64,000 nucleotides of DNA from an uncultured Bacteroides sp. (GCF_900547205.1 NZ_URFY01000023.1:1-64000); one strand, 5' to 3'. Shown: positions 7,176-16,216, numbered from the stretch's first letter. Program-made: numbers and translations. Notes: generated by a model not told the origin, from the sequence alone.

Positions 7176-7208
7176 ATTGTTTAATAAAGAAGAAAAAGTG
7201 TAAATTTG
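7176..7208 (+). promoter_or_regulatory. Promoter of the acetyltransferase gene
   Basis: ATTG (7176-7179), a 21-base spacer and TAAATTTG (7201-7208) match the Bacteroides TTTG/TAnnTTTG pattern. The -7 box ends only 7 bases before the ATG at 7216, so the message would have almost no leader. Confidence 0.55.
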
Positions 7209-7215
7209 TACCTGG

Positions 7216-8214
7216 ATGCCACTTAAGCTAACTACATATTATCATGGAAAGGACATTCCCTCATTGCCGGGAAGCAACACGTTCCATTCCACAGAGCTGT
7301 TTCAGATTTATGAAGCGACTCCCGGCTATACACCTTTACTCATTGTAGCTACGGAAGATGGCAAACCTGTGGCACGATTGCTGGCTGCTATCCGCAAAGC
7401 GAAGAGATGGTTGCCTGCCTTTCTGTCAAAACACTGCGTAGTGTACGGTGAAGGAGAACTTCTTGACGAATCTCTCCTTAATAATAAAGAAAAGGCGGAA
7501 AACGTGTTTGGCGATATGCTCGAACATCTCACGCAGGAAGCTTCGCGCAGCTGTGTACTTATCGAATTTAAGAATCTCAACAATGCGATGTTCGGCTACC
7601 GTGTATTCCGGTCGAACGATTACTTCCCGGTCAATTGGTTGAGAGTGCGCAATTCATTACACAGCCTGAAAAAGACGGAGGACCGCTTCAGCCCTTCGCG
7701 CATCCGGCAGATAAAGAAAGGATTGGCAAACGGAGCAAAAGTAGAAGAAGCGCATACCGTAGAGGAGATACAAGAGTTCTCCAAAATGCTACACAAAATC
7801 TACTCATCGCGCATACGCAGGTATTTCCCGGCAAATGATTTCTTTCACCATATGAACAGTGTATTCGTCAAAGGAAATCAAGCAAAAATATTCATAGTGA
7901 GATACAAGGAGAAGATTATCGGCGGCTCCGTGTGCATCTATTCCGATGAGGACGCATACCTCTGGTTTTCGGGAGGAATGCGCAAGACGTATGCACTGCA
8001 AAACCCCGGCGTACTGGCGGTTTGGAAAGCTTTGGACGATGCTCGCCAAAGAGGTTTGGGGCATTTGGAATTTATGGATGTGGGGCTTCCTTTCCGCAAA
8101 CATGGCTACCGCGACTTCGTGCTCCGCTTCGGAGGAAAGCAAAGCAGCACCCGCCGATGGTTCCGCGTCAACTGGGCTTGGCTCAACAATCTATTGGTCA
8201 AATTTTATGTCTAA
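7216..8214 (+). CDS. GNAT/FemAB-type acetyltransferase
   Basis: A 332-residue soluble protein. Its C-terminal half has the pattern of the Acetyltransf_6 (CelD/FemAB-like) GNAT fold: KIFIVRYKEKIIGGSVCIYSDEDAYLWFSGGM, then a helix (NPGVLAVWKALDDARQRG) and GHLEFMDVG. The N-terminal half looks like a degenerate second GNAT copy, as in FemAB proteins. These enzymes transfer acyl or aminoacyl groups to amines, often on envelope precursors; the substrate here is unknown. No other Met occurs in the first 115 residues, which supports the chosen start despite the very short leader. The gene stands alone between the vapE remnant and the methylmalonyl operon. Confidence 0.75.
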   Translation: MPLKLTTYYHGKDIPSLPGSNTFHSTELFQIYEATPGYTPLLIVATEDGKPVARLLAAIRKAKRWLPAFLSKHCVVYGEGELLDESLLNNKEKAENVFGDMLEHLTQEASRSCVLIEFKNLNNAMFGYRVFRSNDYFPVNWLRVRNSLHSLKKTEDRFSPSRIRQIKKGLANGAKVEEAHTVEEIQEFSKMLHKIYSSRIRRYFPANDFFHHMNSVFVKGNQAKIFIVRYKEKIIGGSVCIYSDEDAYLWFSGGMRKTYALQNPGVLAVWKALDDARQRGLGHLEFMDVGLPFRKHGYRDFVLRFGGKQSSTRRWFRVNWAWLNNLLVKFYV

Positions 8215-8387
8215 ATGTAATCTCAAGATTACAAAACGCCCTCTATACTCCTTCCCTACCAGTTTTTATACTTTATCGGCGAGCAATTAAATGCAGAAAT
8301 ATTTCTTTATTAAGCAAGAATTGTCTTTCTTTGTGCTGTTTTATGCCGTATAAGCACATAATTTAAAACCAAATAAAAAGTAAAGTT

Positions 8388-8792
8388 ATGAAGATTTCAC
8401 ACATTGAACATCTGGGCATCGCTGTAAAAAGCATTGAGGAAGCCCTTCCTTATTACGAAAATGTATTAGGTCTGAAGTGTTACAACATTGAAACTGTGGA
8501 AGATCAGAAAGTAAGAACTGCTTTTCTGAAGGTTGGTGAAACAAAAATCGAATTGCTTGAACCGACTTCTCCCGAAAGCACTATTGCGAAATTCATTGAA
8601 AACAGAGGTGTAGGTGTTCATCACGTTGCGTTTGCTGTAGAAGATGGAGTAGCCAATGCTTTGGCAGAAGCAGAAAGCAAGGAAATCCGTCTTATCGACA
8701 AAGCTCCCCGCAAAGGCGCCGAAGGTTTGAATATCGCTTTCCTTCACCCGAAATCAACGTTGGGTGTACTGACAGAACTCTGCGAACATTAA
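8388..8792 (+). CDS. mce: Methylmalonyl-CoA epimerase
   Basis: A 134-residue vicinal-oxygen-chelate protein of normal length. Two beta-alpha-beta modules carry the metal ligands: H8 in HIEHLGIAV, H79 in GVGVHHVAF and E130 near the C-terminus. It interconverts (2R)- and (2S)-methylmalonyl-CoA, linking the B12-dependent mutase product to decarboxylation. It is the first gene of a five-gene operon with mmdA, an OadG-like subunit, a biotin carrier and the sodium-pump subunit; mmdA follows after 28 bp. A weak promoter (TTTCTTTG at 8326-8333) precedes it. Confidence 0.95.
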   Translation: MKISHIEHLGIAVKSIEEALPYYENVLGLKCYNIETVEDQKVRTAFLKVGETKIELLEPTSPESTIAKFIENRGVGVHHVAFAVEDGVANALAEAESKEIRLIDKAPRKGAEGLNIAFLHPKSTLGVLTELCEH

Positions 8793-8820
8793 TCTATAAA
8801 CTCTAAAACAACAAGAACTC

Positions 8821-10374
8821 ATGAGTAATCAACTTGAAAAAATTAAAGAGCTTATTGAACGCCGTGCCGTAGCACGTATGGGAGGCGGCGATAAAGCAAT
8901 TGCAAAGCAACACGAAAAAGGGAAATACACAGCGCGCGAGCGTCTGGCCATGTTGCTGGATGAAGGTAGTTTCGAAGAAATGGATATGTTCGTTGAGCAT
9001 AGATGCACGAACTTCGGCATGGAGAAGAAACACTATCCGGGTGATGGCGTGGTGACCGGTTGCGGTACAATCGACGGTCGTCTGGTATACGTGTTCGCTC
9101 AGGACTTCACCGTTTCTGCCGGTTCGCTGTCGGAAACCATGTCACAGAAGATTTGTAAAATCATGGATCAAGCCATGAAGATGGGTGCGCCTTGTATCGG
9201 TATCAACGACTCGGGTGGTGCACGTATTCAGGAAGGCATCAACGCTTTGGCAGGTTATGCAGAAATCTTCCAGCGCAATATCCTCGCTTCGGGCGTTATT
9301 CCGCAGATTTCAGGTATCTTCGGTCCTTGTGCCGGTGGTGCTGTTTACTCTCCGGCGCTGACCGACTTCACGCTGATGATGGAAGGCACTTCTTATATGT
9401 TCCTCACCGGACCGAAAGTAGTAAAGACGGTAACAGGCGAAGACGTTAGCCAGGAAAATCTTGGTGGCGCAAGCGTTCACTCCACTAAATCAGGTGTAAC
9501 TCACTTCACTGCTAAAACTGAAGAAGAAAGTTTTGCTCTGATTCGCAACCTGTTGAGCTATATCCCTCAAAACAACCTCGAAGAAGCTCCTTATGCAGAC
9601 TGTGACGATCCTATCGACCGTCTGGAAGATTCTTTGAACGAAATCATTCCTGACAGCCCCAACAAACCGTATGATATGTACGAAGTTATCGGCGCTATCG
9701 TCGATGGTGGCGAGTTCCTCGAAATCCAGAAAGATTATGCTAAGAATATCATCATTGGCTTTGCCCGTTTCAACGGTCAGTCAGTAGGTATCGTTGCCAA
9801 CCAGCCGAAGTATCTGGCAGGTGTGCTCGATAGCAACGCTTCTCGCAAGGGGGCACGTTTCGTGCGTTTCTGCGATGCTTTCAATATTCCTATCGTGTCA
9901 TTGGTAGACGTACCGGGATTCCTTCCGGGAACGGGTCAGGAATACAACGGTGTAATCCTTCACGGTGCTAAGTTGCTGTATGCTTACGGTGAAGCTACTG
10001 TGCCTAAGGTAACTATCACGTTGCGTAAGTCTTATGGTGGTTCTCACATCGTGATGAGCTGTAAGCAACTCCGTGGCGATATGAACTACGCATGGCCGTC
10101 TGCTGAAATTGCCGTAATGGGTGGTGCAGGTGCCGTAGAAGTATTGTACGCGCGCGAAGCTAAAGACCAGGAGAATCCGGCTCAATTCCTTGCAGAGAAA
10201 GAAGCAGAATATACGAAACTGTTTGCCAATCCTTACAATGCTGCTAAATATGGTTACATTGACGATGTGATTGAACCGCGTAACACACGTTTCCGTATCA
10301 TCCGCGCTTTGCAGCAGTTGCAGACTAAGAAACTGAGCAACCCGGCTAAGAAGCATGGTAATATTCCGTTGTAA
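8821..10374 (+). CDS. mmdA: Methylmalonyl-CoA decarboxylase alpha subunit (carboxyltransferase)
   Basis: A 517-residue acyl-CoA carboxyltransferase of the usual length, with two crotonase-like halves. Landmarks are the glycine-rich oxyanion segments around residues 140-175 (GARIQEGINALAGYAEIF, GPCAGGAVYSPA) and 400-420 (KSYGGSHIVMSCKQL). It moves the carboxyl group from (S)-methylmalonyl-CoA to biotin, giving propionyl-CoA. The family also includes propionyl-CoA carboxylase beta subunits. The presence of OadG-like, biotin-carrier and membrane beta genes downstream, and the lack of a biotin carboxylase, favour the sodium-pumping decarboxylase. The complex sits on the inner face of the cytoplasmic membrane. 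Confidence 0.95.
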   Translation: MSNQLEKIKELIERRAVARMGGGDKAIAKQHEKGKYTARERLAMLLDEGSFEEMDMFVEHRCTNFGMEKKHYPGDGVVTGCGTIDGRLVYVFAQDFTVSAGSLSETMSQKICKIMDQAMKMGAPCIGINDSGGARIQEGINALAGYAEIFQRNILASGVIPQISGIFGPCAGGAVYSPALTDFTLMMEGTSYMFLTGPKVVKTVTGEDVSQENLGGASVHSTKSGVTHFTAKTEEESFALIRNLLSYIPQNNLEEAPYADCDDPIDRLEDSLNEIIPDSPNKPYDMYEVIGAIVDGGEFLEIQKDYAKNIIIGFARFNGQSVGIVANQPKYLAGVLDSNASRKGARFVRFCDAFNIPIVSLVDVPGFLPGTGQEYNGVILHGAKLLYAYGEATVPKVTITLRKSYGGSHIVMSCKQLRGDMNYAWPSAEIAVMGGAGAVEVLYAREAKDQENPAQFLAEKEAEYTKLFANPYNAAKYGYIDDVIEPRNTRFRIIRALQQLQTKKLSNPAKKHGNIPL

Positions 10375-10405
10375 TCCAACTTTTCATATTAAAACAAGAA
10401 CGATT

Positions 10406-11323
10406 ATGAACAAAACCAAAATCGGAATATTTCTTTCTTTGCTGTTGCTGATTGGACTGACTTCTTGTGGAGAGAAAAAGTCGAATACCAAGCTGTTGCT
10501 GAACGAAATCCTGATAGACAATCAGAATAATTTTCAGGACGACTACGGTGTGCACAGTGCATGGATTGAAATATTCAATAAATCATTTGGTAGCGCCGAC
10601 TTGGCGGCTTGCTTGATGAAAGTGAGCAGCCAACCGGGCGATACAGTTACCTATTTTATCCCGAAAGGTGATATACTTACTTTAGTGAAACCACGCCAGC
10701 ATGCCTTATTCTGGGCGGACGGCGAACCCAACCGCGGTACGTTCCACACCAGTTTCAAGCTGAATACGGAAACATCCAATTGGGTGGGTCTGTTTGATTC
10801 CGGCAGAAAACTGCTTGACCAGGTTGTAATACCGGCAGGTAGCCTCGGTCCCGACCAATCTTATGCACGCGTCAGCGACGGTGCGGCAGAATGGGAAGTG
10901 AAAGGAGCAAGCTCAGATAAATACGTGACTCCGAGTACGAACAATAAGACGTTGGACAGCAATTCCAAGATGGAGAAGTTTGAAGAACACGATGCTATCG
11001 GTATCGGTATGTCAATCTCGGCCATGAGTGTAGTATTTGTCGGTCTGCTTCTTCTCTTTATCTCCTTCAAGATTGTGGGTAAAGTGGCTGTCAATCTGAG
11101 CAATCGCAACACCATGAGATCGAAAGGTATCGACAAAGAAGAAGCGAAAGAGTTGGCACAAGCTCCGGGCGAAGTCTATGCCGCTATCTCGATGGCACTA
11201 CACGAAATGCAGGATGAAGTACACGACGTAGAAGATACGGTACTGACCATCACTCGCGTGAAACGTAGCTATTCACCTTGGAGCTCGAAGATTTACACCT
11301 TGCGTGAAACTCCCCGAAAGTAA
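10406..11323 (+). CDS. OadG-like subunit with N-terminal lamin-tail domain (lipoprotein)
   Basis: The ATG at 10406 is chosen because the earlier in-frame start lies inside mmdA and the chosen start gives a clean lipoprotein signal (LLLLIGLTSC, Cys21). The 305-residue product has an N-terminal domain (about 25-165) with the lamin-tail pattern LLLNEILIDNQ and WIEIFN, and then one membrane segment (about 205-235, MSVVFVGLLLLFISF). A cytoplasmic tail shows the OadG family pattern (EVYAAISMALHEM). Ordinary OadG/MmdD gamma or delta subunits are only 80-120 residues. Position between mmdA and the biotin carrier supports the role of membrane anchor and assembly subunit. The outer lamin-tail part may face the periplasm; its job is unknown. 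Confidence 0.82.
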   Translation: MNKTKIGIFLSLLLLIGLTSCGEKKSNTKLLLNEILIDNQNNFQDDYGVHSAWIEIFNKSFGSADLAACLMKVSSQPGDTVTYFIPKGDILTLVKPRQHALFWADGEPNRGTFHTSFKLNTETSNWVGLFDSGRKLLDQVVIPAGSLGPDQSYARVSDGAAEWEVKGASSDKYVTPSTNNKTLDSNSKMEKFEEHDAIGIGMSISAMSVVFVGLLLLFISFKIVGKVAVNLSNRNTMRSKGIDKEEAKELAQAPGEVYAAISMALHEMQDEVHDVEDTVLTITRVKRSYSPWSSKIYTLRETPRK

Positions 11324-11347
11324 GTCACCCAATAAAAAGTAATAACG

Positions 11348-11779
11348 ATGAAAGAATATAAATATAAAATAAACGGTAACTCATATAAAGTAACCATCGG
11401 AGATATCGAAGACAATATCGCTCATGTGGAAGTGAACGGTACGCATTATAAAGTAGAAATGGAGAAGCAACCGAAAGCTGCTGTTTCGAAACCTGTAGTA
11501 CGCCCTATGCCTAACTCTCCTACTGCTCCTACCCAGGTAGTGAAACCGACAGCTCCGGCAGGCGGCAAGTCAGGTGTTAAGTCTCCGCTGCCAGGCGTTA
11601 TCCTCGACATTAAAGTCAACGTAGGTGATGTAGTGAAAAAAGGCCAGACCATCATTATATTGGAAGCCATGAAGATGGAAAACAATATCAATGCGGACAA
11701 AGACGGTAAGATTACTGCTATCAACGTGAACAAGGGAGATTCTGTTCTTGAAGGTAATGACCTCATAATTATTGAATAA
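11348..11779 (+). CDS. mmdC: Biotin carboxyl carrier subunit of methylmalonyl-CoA decarboxylase
   Basis: A 143-residue protein with a short N-terminal beta domain (1-42), a flexible Pro/Ala/Lys linker (about 43-78) and a C-terminal biotinyl domain (79-143). The biotin-accepting lysine is K109 in LEAMKMEN. The linker lets the biotin arm swing between MmdA and the membrane beta subunit. It lies 24 bp after the OadG-like gene and 1 bp before the start of the beta subunit, which suggests tight co-expression. In the oxaloacetate decarboxylase operon of the same window the biotin domain is instead fused to the alpha subunit. Confidence 0.93.
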   Translation: MKEYKYKINGNSYKVTIGDIEDNIAHVEVNGTHYKVEMEKQPKAAVSKPVVRPMPNSPTAPTQVVKPTAPAGGKSGVKSPLPGVILDIKVNVGDVVKKGQTIIILEAMKMENNINADKDGKITAINVNKGDSVLEGNDLIIIE

Positions 11780-11780
11780 T

Positions 11781-12941
11781 ATGGGAGACTTTATAAACTT
11801 TTTAGGAAACAACCTAGCCGACTTCTGGACCTATACGGGATTTGCCAACGCAACAGCGGGGCACGTCGTAATGATTCTCGTCGGCTTGGGATTCATCTAT
11901 TTGGCAGTAGCCAAAGAGTTTGAACCGATGCTGCTGATTCCTATCGGATTTGGTATGTTGATCGGTAATATACCTTTTAATATGGATGCCGGATTGAAAG
12001 TAGGTATCTACGAAGAAGGTTCTGTATTGAATATATTGTATCAAGGAGTAACATCCGGCTGGTATCCGCCGCTCATATTCTTGGGCATCGGCGCCATGAC
12101 GGACTTCTCGGCGCTGATTTCCAATCCGAAGTTAATGTTAATCGGTGCGGCTGCACAGTTCGGTATCTTCGGAGCTTATATGATTGCGCTGGAAATGGGA
12201 TTCGACCCGATGCAGGCGGGTGCTATCGGTATTATCGGTGGTGCAGATGGTCCGACGGCTATCTTCCTTTCGTCCAAGCTGGCACCTAACTTGATGGGAG
12301 CCATTGCGGTGTCCGCCTACTCCTATATGGCGTTGGTTCCGGTGATACAGCCGCCTATCATGCGACTGCTCACCACAAAGAGCGAACGCGTCATCCGTAT
12401 GAAACCGCCGCGCGCTGTCTCTCACACAGAGAAGGTTATCTTCCCGATTATCGGTTTGCTGCTCACCTGTTTCCTCGTTCCGTCCGGTCTGCCTCTGCTG
12501 GGTATGCTGTTCTTCGGTAACTTATTGAAAGAAAGTGGTGTTACCCGTCGTTTGGCTAATACTGCCAGCGGTCCGCTGATTGACGTTATCACTATCTTGT
12601 TAGGACTTACAGTAGGTGCTTCTACTCAGGCTTCTGAGTTCCTGACCTTCGACTCTATCAAGATTTTCGCCCTTGGTGCGTTGTCATTCATCATCGCTAC
12701 GGCATCAGGTGTATTGTTTGTTAAGCTCTTCAATATCTTCTTGAAGAAGGGTAACAAGATTAACCCGCTTATCGGTAATGCAGGTGTATCTGCCGTTCCC
12801 GACTCTGCACGTATCTCGCAAGTTATTGGTTTGGAATACGACCCGACCAACTACCTGTTGATGCACGCTATGGGTCCGAACGTAGCCGGAGTAATCGGTT
12901 CAGCAGTAGCTGCCGGTATCTTGCTGGGATTCTTGATGTAA
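11781..12941 (+). CDS. mmdB: Sodium-pump decarboxylase beta subunit (methylmalonyl-CoA type)
   Basis: A 386-residue polytopic membrane protein that carries out carboxybiotin decarboxylation coupled to sodium export. It has about ten hydrophobic segments. Conserved family motifs are GIGAMTDFSALI, GIIGGADGPTAIF (the Asp needed for sodium coupling lies here) and GNAGVSAVPDSARI. An in-frame TTG lies three codons earlier inside the end of the carrier gene; ATG at 11781 is preferred. It is the last gene of the operon, followed by an intrinsic terminator. The oxaloacetate operon at 23-26 kb holds a clear paralogue. Confidence 0.94.
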   Translation: MGDFINFLGNNLADFWTYTGFANATAGHVVMILVGLGFIYLAVAKEFEPMLLIPIGFGMLIGNIPFNMDAGLKVGIYEEGSVLNILYQGVTSGWYPPLIFLGIGAMTDFSALISNPKLMLIGAAAQFGIFGAYMIALEMGFDPMQAGAIGIIGGADGPTAIFLSSKLAPNLMGAIAVSAYSYMALVPVIQPPIMRLLTTKSERVIRMKPPRAVSHTEKVIFPIIGLLLTCFLVPSGLPLLGMLFFGNLLKESGVTRRLANTASGPLIDVITILLGLTVGASTQASEFLTFDSIKIFALGALSFIIATASGVLFVKLFNIFLKKGNKINPLIGNAGVSAVPDSARISQVIGLEYDPTNYLLMHAMGPNVAGVIGSAVAAGILLGFLM

Positions 12942-12963
12942 AAAGCAATCATCCTCTTATATG

Positions 12964-13002
12964 GAAAAACGCTTCTTTCTCTGCGAAAGGAGCGTTTTTT
13001 TA
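12964..13002 (+). terminator. Terminator of the methylmalonyl operon
   Basis: AAACGCTTCTTTC pairs with GAAAGGAGCGTTT (one G-U) around TCTGC, followed by a run of seven T. It ends the mce-mmdB transcript. Confidence 0.85.
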
Positions 13003-13126
13003 TTGCTTTGTGTTATCCTCTCTTATCAATCCGTTAATCTATCCAAAATATCCTACGAATATTTCGTAAATAGAATATATTTAGTAACTTGCACATCAGT
13101 GAACAAACTACTAAAATCTTGATATT

Positions 13127-14470
13127 ATGAAACGGATCATTTTTCTACTCTTTCTATGTTCTTCCATCTCATTGATGGCGCAACACACAGACCATGTTCA
13201 GGAAGCTATAGCGAACTATGATTATGAAACAGCGCTTTCACTTATCTCCCAAATGAAGCCGACCACTCCCCTGCTCTTGCAAAAAGGGAAAGCTTTGCGC
13301 GGACTGGGGTTGAACAAGGAAGCACTCACCACCTATCAGGAAATCTTAGCCAACGACACCACCAACACCCGCGCTTTTATCGAAGCAGCCGAATGCTCCC
13401 GTGCACTTGCCAAATACGACCAGGCACTTAAATACTTTGAACGGGCCATCGACCTCAGCCCGGAGAATAAGTATGCGCGCATCCAATACATCAACCTGCT
13501 TCTTTCGCAACAAAAGTTCAGAGATGCACTGGGCGAAAGCAGCGTACTGTCAGAGAAAGATAGTTCGGCTGTCGTGTTGCACCTGCAAGCACAAAGTTTT
13601 GAAGGCTTGGGCGACCTTCTCCCTGCTGTGGGCTGCTACTACAACATTCAGGAAAAGTATCCCGACGATTATCTTGCCGCTGCCAAACTCGGTGCAATCA
13701 ATATTGCCGGTTCCTATTTTGACGAAGCAATAGAAGCTACAGAGAAGTATCGGCGGATAGACACTACCAACATCTCGGTCAATAGACAGAATGCATTGGC
13801 ATACTGCCTGAAGGAAGACTACCGCACTGCTGCCAAGCGCTACCAATCTCTTGTGAATCAAGGAGACAGTTCTTTTCATACCTGTTATTATCTGGGCATC
13901 AGCTATTATGCCTTAGAAAAGTACTACGAAGCACATGACTTTCTGGAAGCTGCCAAAGAGTACGAACCGGAGAATGCCAATCTCCTCTATTACCTCGGAC
14001 GTTCGTGTTCCAAAACTTCATGGAAAAAAGAAGGTGTAGAATATCTCAAAAAGGCCATTGAGCTGACTGTGCCTGATGACAGCACCATGATACGCCTCTA
14101 CATTGGTATGACCGATACCTACAAGATGGCGAAAATGTATAATGAACAGTTGGCAACCATCAAAGAACGTTATGCAAAGTTTGATAGAACGAAACATAAA
14201 CTACTGTATGATATGGCATATGTCTATTTATTTAATCTGAAAGACAGGAAAAATGCAGAACGTTGTTTGGCGGCATTCGTAAAAACACGACCTAAGGACC
14301 TTAAAGAGGGACCTCCAGAATATGATAAGCACGGTCATCTCGTATTAGGATTAGTACACTACTACATCGCTGCCGAAAAATGGTTGAAAGATATTCAAAG
14401 CACAAATAAGGTAGAAGATTTCTTTGAGAATGGAGAACCCAGTGTATTGAAGAAGGAGAATAAAGATTAA
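13127..14470 (+). CDS. Exported TPR-repeat protein
   Basis: A 447-residue protein with a signal peptide (MKRIIFLLFLCSSISLMAQ) and then almost continuous tetratricopeptide repeats from about residue 30 to 420, for example EALTTYQEILANDTTNTRAFIEAAECSRALAKYDQALKYFERAIDLSPE. No enzymatic motif is seen. It is probably periplasmic and scaffolds protein contacts; the partner is unknown. It is a single gene between the methylmalonyl operon and the convergent aldolase gene, with which it shares a terminator hairpin. Confidence 0.8.
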   Translation: MKRIIFLLFLCSSISLMAQHTDHVQEAIANYDYETALSLISQMKPTTPLLLQKGKALRGLGLNKEALTTYQEILANDTTNTRAFIEAAECSRALAKYDQALKYFERAIDLSPENKYARIQYINLLLSQQKFRDALGESSVLSEKDSSAVVLHLQAQSFEGLGDLLPAVGCYYNIQEKYPDDYLAAAKLGAINIAGSYFDEAIEATEKYRRIDTTNISVNRQNALAYCLKEDYRTAAKRYQSLVNQGDSSFHTCYYLGISYYALEKYYEAHDFLEAAKEYEPENANLLYYLGRSCSKTSWKKEGVEYLKKAIELTVPDDSTMIRLYIGMTDTYKMAKMYNEQLATIKERYAKFDRTKHKLLYDMAYVYLFNLKDRKNAERCLAAFVKTRPKDLKEGPPEYDKHGHLVLGLVHYYIAAEKWLKDIQSTNKVEDFFENGEPSVLKKENKD

Positions 14471-14477
14471 AAAAGAA

Positions 14478-14515
14478 AAGGCTGCAACCATCGAAATGGA
14501 AGCAGCCTTCTTATT
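14478..14515. terminator. Shared terminator between the TPR gene and fba
   Basis: AAGGCTGC (14478-14485) pairs with GCAGCCTT (14502-14509), with an inner CCA/TGG extension. A-rich and T-rich flanks on both sides let it work in either direction. Confidence 0.75.
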
Positions 14516-14544
14516 TATATCAGATAACTAATGCGCCGGAATAA

Positions 14545-15549
14545 TTATTCAGCCAATTTGTTATCAGAGCCAAGCACGTTAAGGATTTTGTGCTTGTACA
14601 GTTTTTCCATATTGTCGCGAGCCGGACCAAGATACTTACGTGGGTCAAATTCAGCAGGTTTTTCTGCGAATACCTGACGGATAGCAGCAGTCATAGCCAG
14701 ACGAGAGTCTGAGTCGATGTTGATTTTGCAAACAGCAGACTTAGCAGCTTTGCGCAATTCTTCTTCAGGAATACCGATAGCAGCTTTCAATGCACCACCG
14801 AATTTGTTGATAGTCTCAACTTCTTCCTGTGGAACTGAAGATGATCCGTGAAGAACGATTGGGAATCCCGGAAGTTTTTCCATAACAGCATCCAATACTT
14901 CGAAAGCCAATGGAGGAGGAACCATGCGACCAGTTGCCGGGTCGATGTGGCATTGTTCGGGAGTAAACTTGTATGCACCGTGAGAAGTACCGATAGAGAT
15001 AGCCAATGAATCGCAACCTGTGCGAGTAGCGAAGTCGATTACTTCTTCAGGGTCAGTATATGTGTGATGGTCAGAAGAAACTTCGTCTTCTACACCTGCC
15101 AACACGCCAAGTTCGCCTTCTACAGTTACATCAAACTGATGAGCGTATTCAACTACTTTCTTAGTCAGTGCAACGTTTTCTTCGTAAGGAAGGTGAGAAC
15201 CGTCAATCATCACTGAAGAGAAACCTGAATCGATGCAAGATTTGCAAGTTTCGAAAGTATCTCCGTGGTCGAGGTGAAGAACGATTTCGGGATGTGCGCA
15301 ACCTAATTCTTTAGCATATTCTACAGCACCCTGAGCCATGTAACGCAACAAAGTAGCGTTAGCATACTGACGAGCACCTTTAGAAACCTGAAGAATCACA
15401 GGAGATTTAGTTTCAACAGCAGCCTTGATGATAGCCTGCATCTGTTCCATATTGTTGAAGTTGAATGCCGGGATAGCGTATCCACCTTTGATAGCCTTAG
15501 CAAACATCTCTTTCGTGTTTACCAATCCTAAATCTTTGTAATTTACCAT
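14545..15549 (-). CDS. fba: Class II fructose-1,6-bisphosphate aldolase
   Basis: A 334-residue zinc-dependent aldolase that cleaves fructose-1,6-bisphosphate to dihydroxyacetone phosphate and glyceraldehyde-3-phosphate in glycolysis. The signature EIVLHLDHGDTFE near residue 90 gives the zinc and catalytic residues (His/Asp). VEGELGVLAGVEDE, SIGTSHGAYK and VLHGSSSVP supply further zinc and phosphate ligands. Its length is typical of the longer class IIB forms. The gene is monocistronic. Codon use is highly biased, fitting strong expression. Confidence 0.96.
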   Translation of the reverse strand: MVNYKDLGLVNTKEMFAKAIKGGYAIPAFNFNNMEQMQAIIKAAVETKSPVILQVSKGARQYANATLLRYMAQGAVEYAKELGCAHPEIVLHLDHGDTFETCKSCIDSGFSSVMIDGSHLPYEENVALTKKVVEYAHQFDVTVEGELGVLAGVEDEVSSDHHTYTDPEEVIDFATRTGCDSLAISIGTSHGAYKFTPEQCHIDPATGRMVPPPLAFEVLDAVMEKLPGFPIVLHGSSSVPQEEVETINKFGGALKAAIGIPEEELRKAAKSAVCKINIDSDSRLAMTAAIRQVFAEKPAEFDPRKYLGPARDNMEKLYKHKILNVLGSDNKLAE

Positions 15550-15598
15550 TTTGTTTAAAGTTTATTGTTAGTGAATAAAAATTCTACGCAAAAGTAAG

Positions 15599-15606
15599 CA
15601 TTATCC
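15599..15606 (-). promoter_or_regulatory. -7 box of the fba promoter
   Basis: On the minus strand the sequence reads TACTTTTG, an exact TAnnTTTG match, 50 bases before the fba start codon. Confidence 0.6.
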
Positions 15607-15834
15607 ACCGAATAACGAACTTCGGAAAGAAAAATATAGTAGAAAAGGTTTAAATCGGACTTCAAATTTCCACAGAGTGACTGCGCTGACATTATATTGT
15701 AATGTCCACCTTGCAAATAAACAACTAAATGATAGTCGCGGTAACCACAGCTGTCTCGTTACTATCTTCATTCATATAAATAAGGTGATTCTATAGAAAT
15801 GATATAATTCATAGAAGTTTTTTCAGCAAAGCTT

Positions 15835-15864
15835 TTTCATATTCGGAGAAATGTACTATCTTTG
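15835..15864 (+). promoter_or_regulatory. Promoter of rpmE2
   Basis: TTTC (15835-15838), an 18-base spacer and TATCTTTG (15857-15864). This leaves a leader of about 70 bases before the L31 start, long enough for autoregulation, though no specific structure was recognised. Confidence 0.6.
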
Positions 15865-15939
15865 CGCTCTGAAAATGACCATTACACTATTTCTTACCAA
15901 AATAGTAACAGAATATAAATTAAAAAAACAGATACTGAA

Positions 15940-16194
15940 ATGAAAAAAGGCCTTCATCCAGAATCATACCGTCCGGTAGTATTCAAAGATATGTCAAATG
16001 GTGATATGTTTTTGTCTAAATCAACTGTAGCAACTAAAGAAACCATCGAATTCGAAGGTGAAACTTATCCGTTGCTGAAGATTGAAATCTCTAACACTTC
16101 TCACCCGTTCTATACAGGTAAATCTACATTGGTGGATACTGCAGGACGTGTTGATAAGTTCATGAGCCGCTACGGTGACCGTAAGAAGAAATAA
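15940..16194 (+). CDS. rpmE2: Ribosomal protein L31 type B
   Basis: An 84-residue protein of the long, zinc-free L31 type: it lacks the CxxC pairs of type A and has the typical MKKGLHPESYRPVVFKDMS start and HPFYTGK segment. It binds the large ribosomal subunit at the central protuberance, bridging to the small subunit. The basic C-terminus (RYGDRKKK) fits RNA contact. It is a single gene with its own promoter and terminator. Confidence 0.97.
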   Translation: MKKGLHPESYRPVVFKDMSNGDMFLSKSTVATKETIEFEGETYPLLKIEISNTSHPFYTGKSTLVDTAGRVDKFMSRYGDRKKK

Positions 16195-16216
16195 TTCAAA
16201 CTTTCTTTGAAGAATG

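Larger units (their letters stand above)
15550..15939. other. Divergent promoter region of fba and rpmE2
   Basis: No gene is seen in 390 bp. The minus-strand -7 box TACTTTTG (15606-15599) serves fba. The plus-strand box TATCTTTG (15857-15864), with a TTTC 18 bases upstream, serves rpmE2. The middle is unassigned; a regulatory leader for fba or L31 cannot be excluded. Confidence 0.55.

Noticed and set aside
8216..8233. TGTAATC-TCAA-GATTACA hairpin after the acetyltransferase gene
   Set aside because: The stem is short and AT-rich without a T-run; not enough to call a terminator.
15550..15939. Riboswitch or L31 autoregulatory leader
   Set aside because: No known conserved motif could be recognised by eye.
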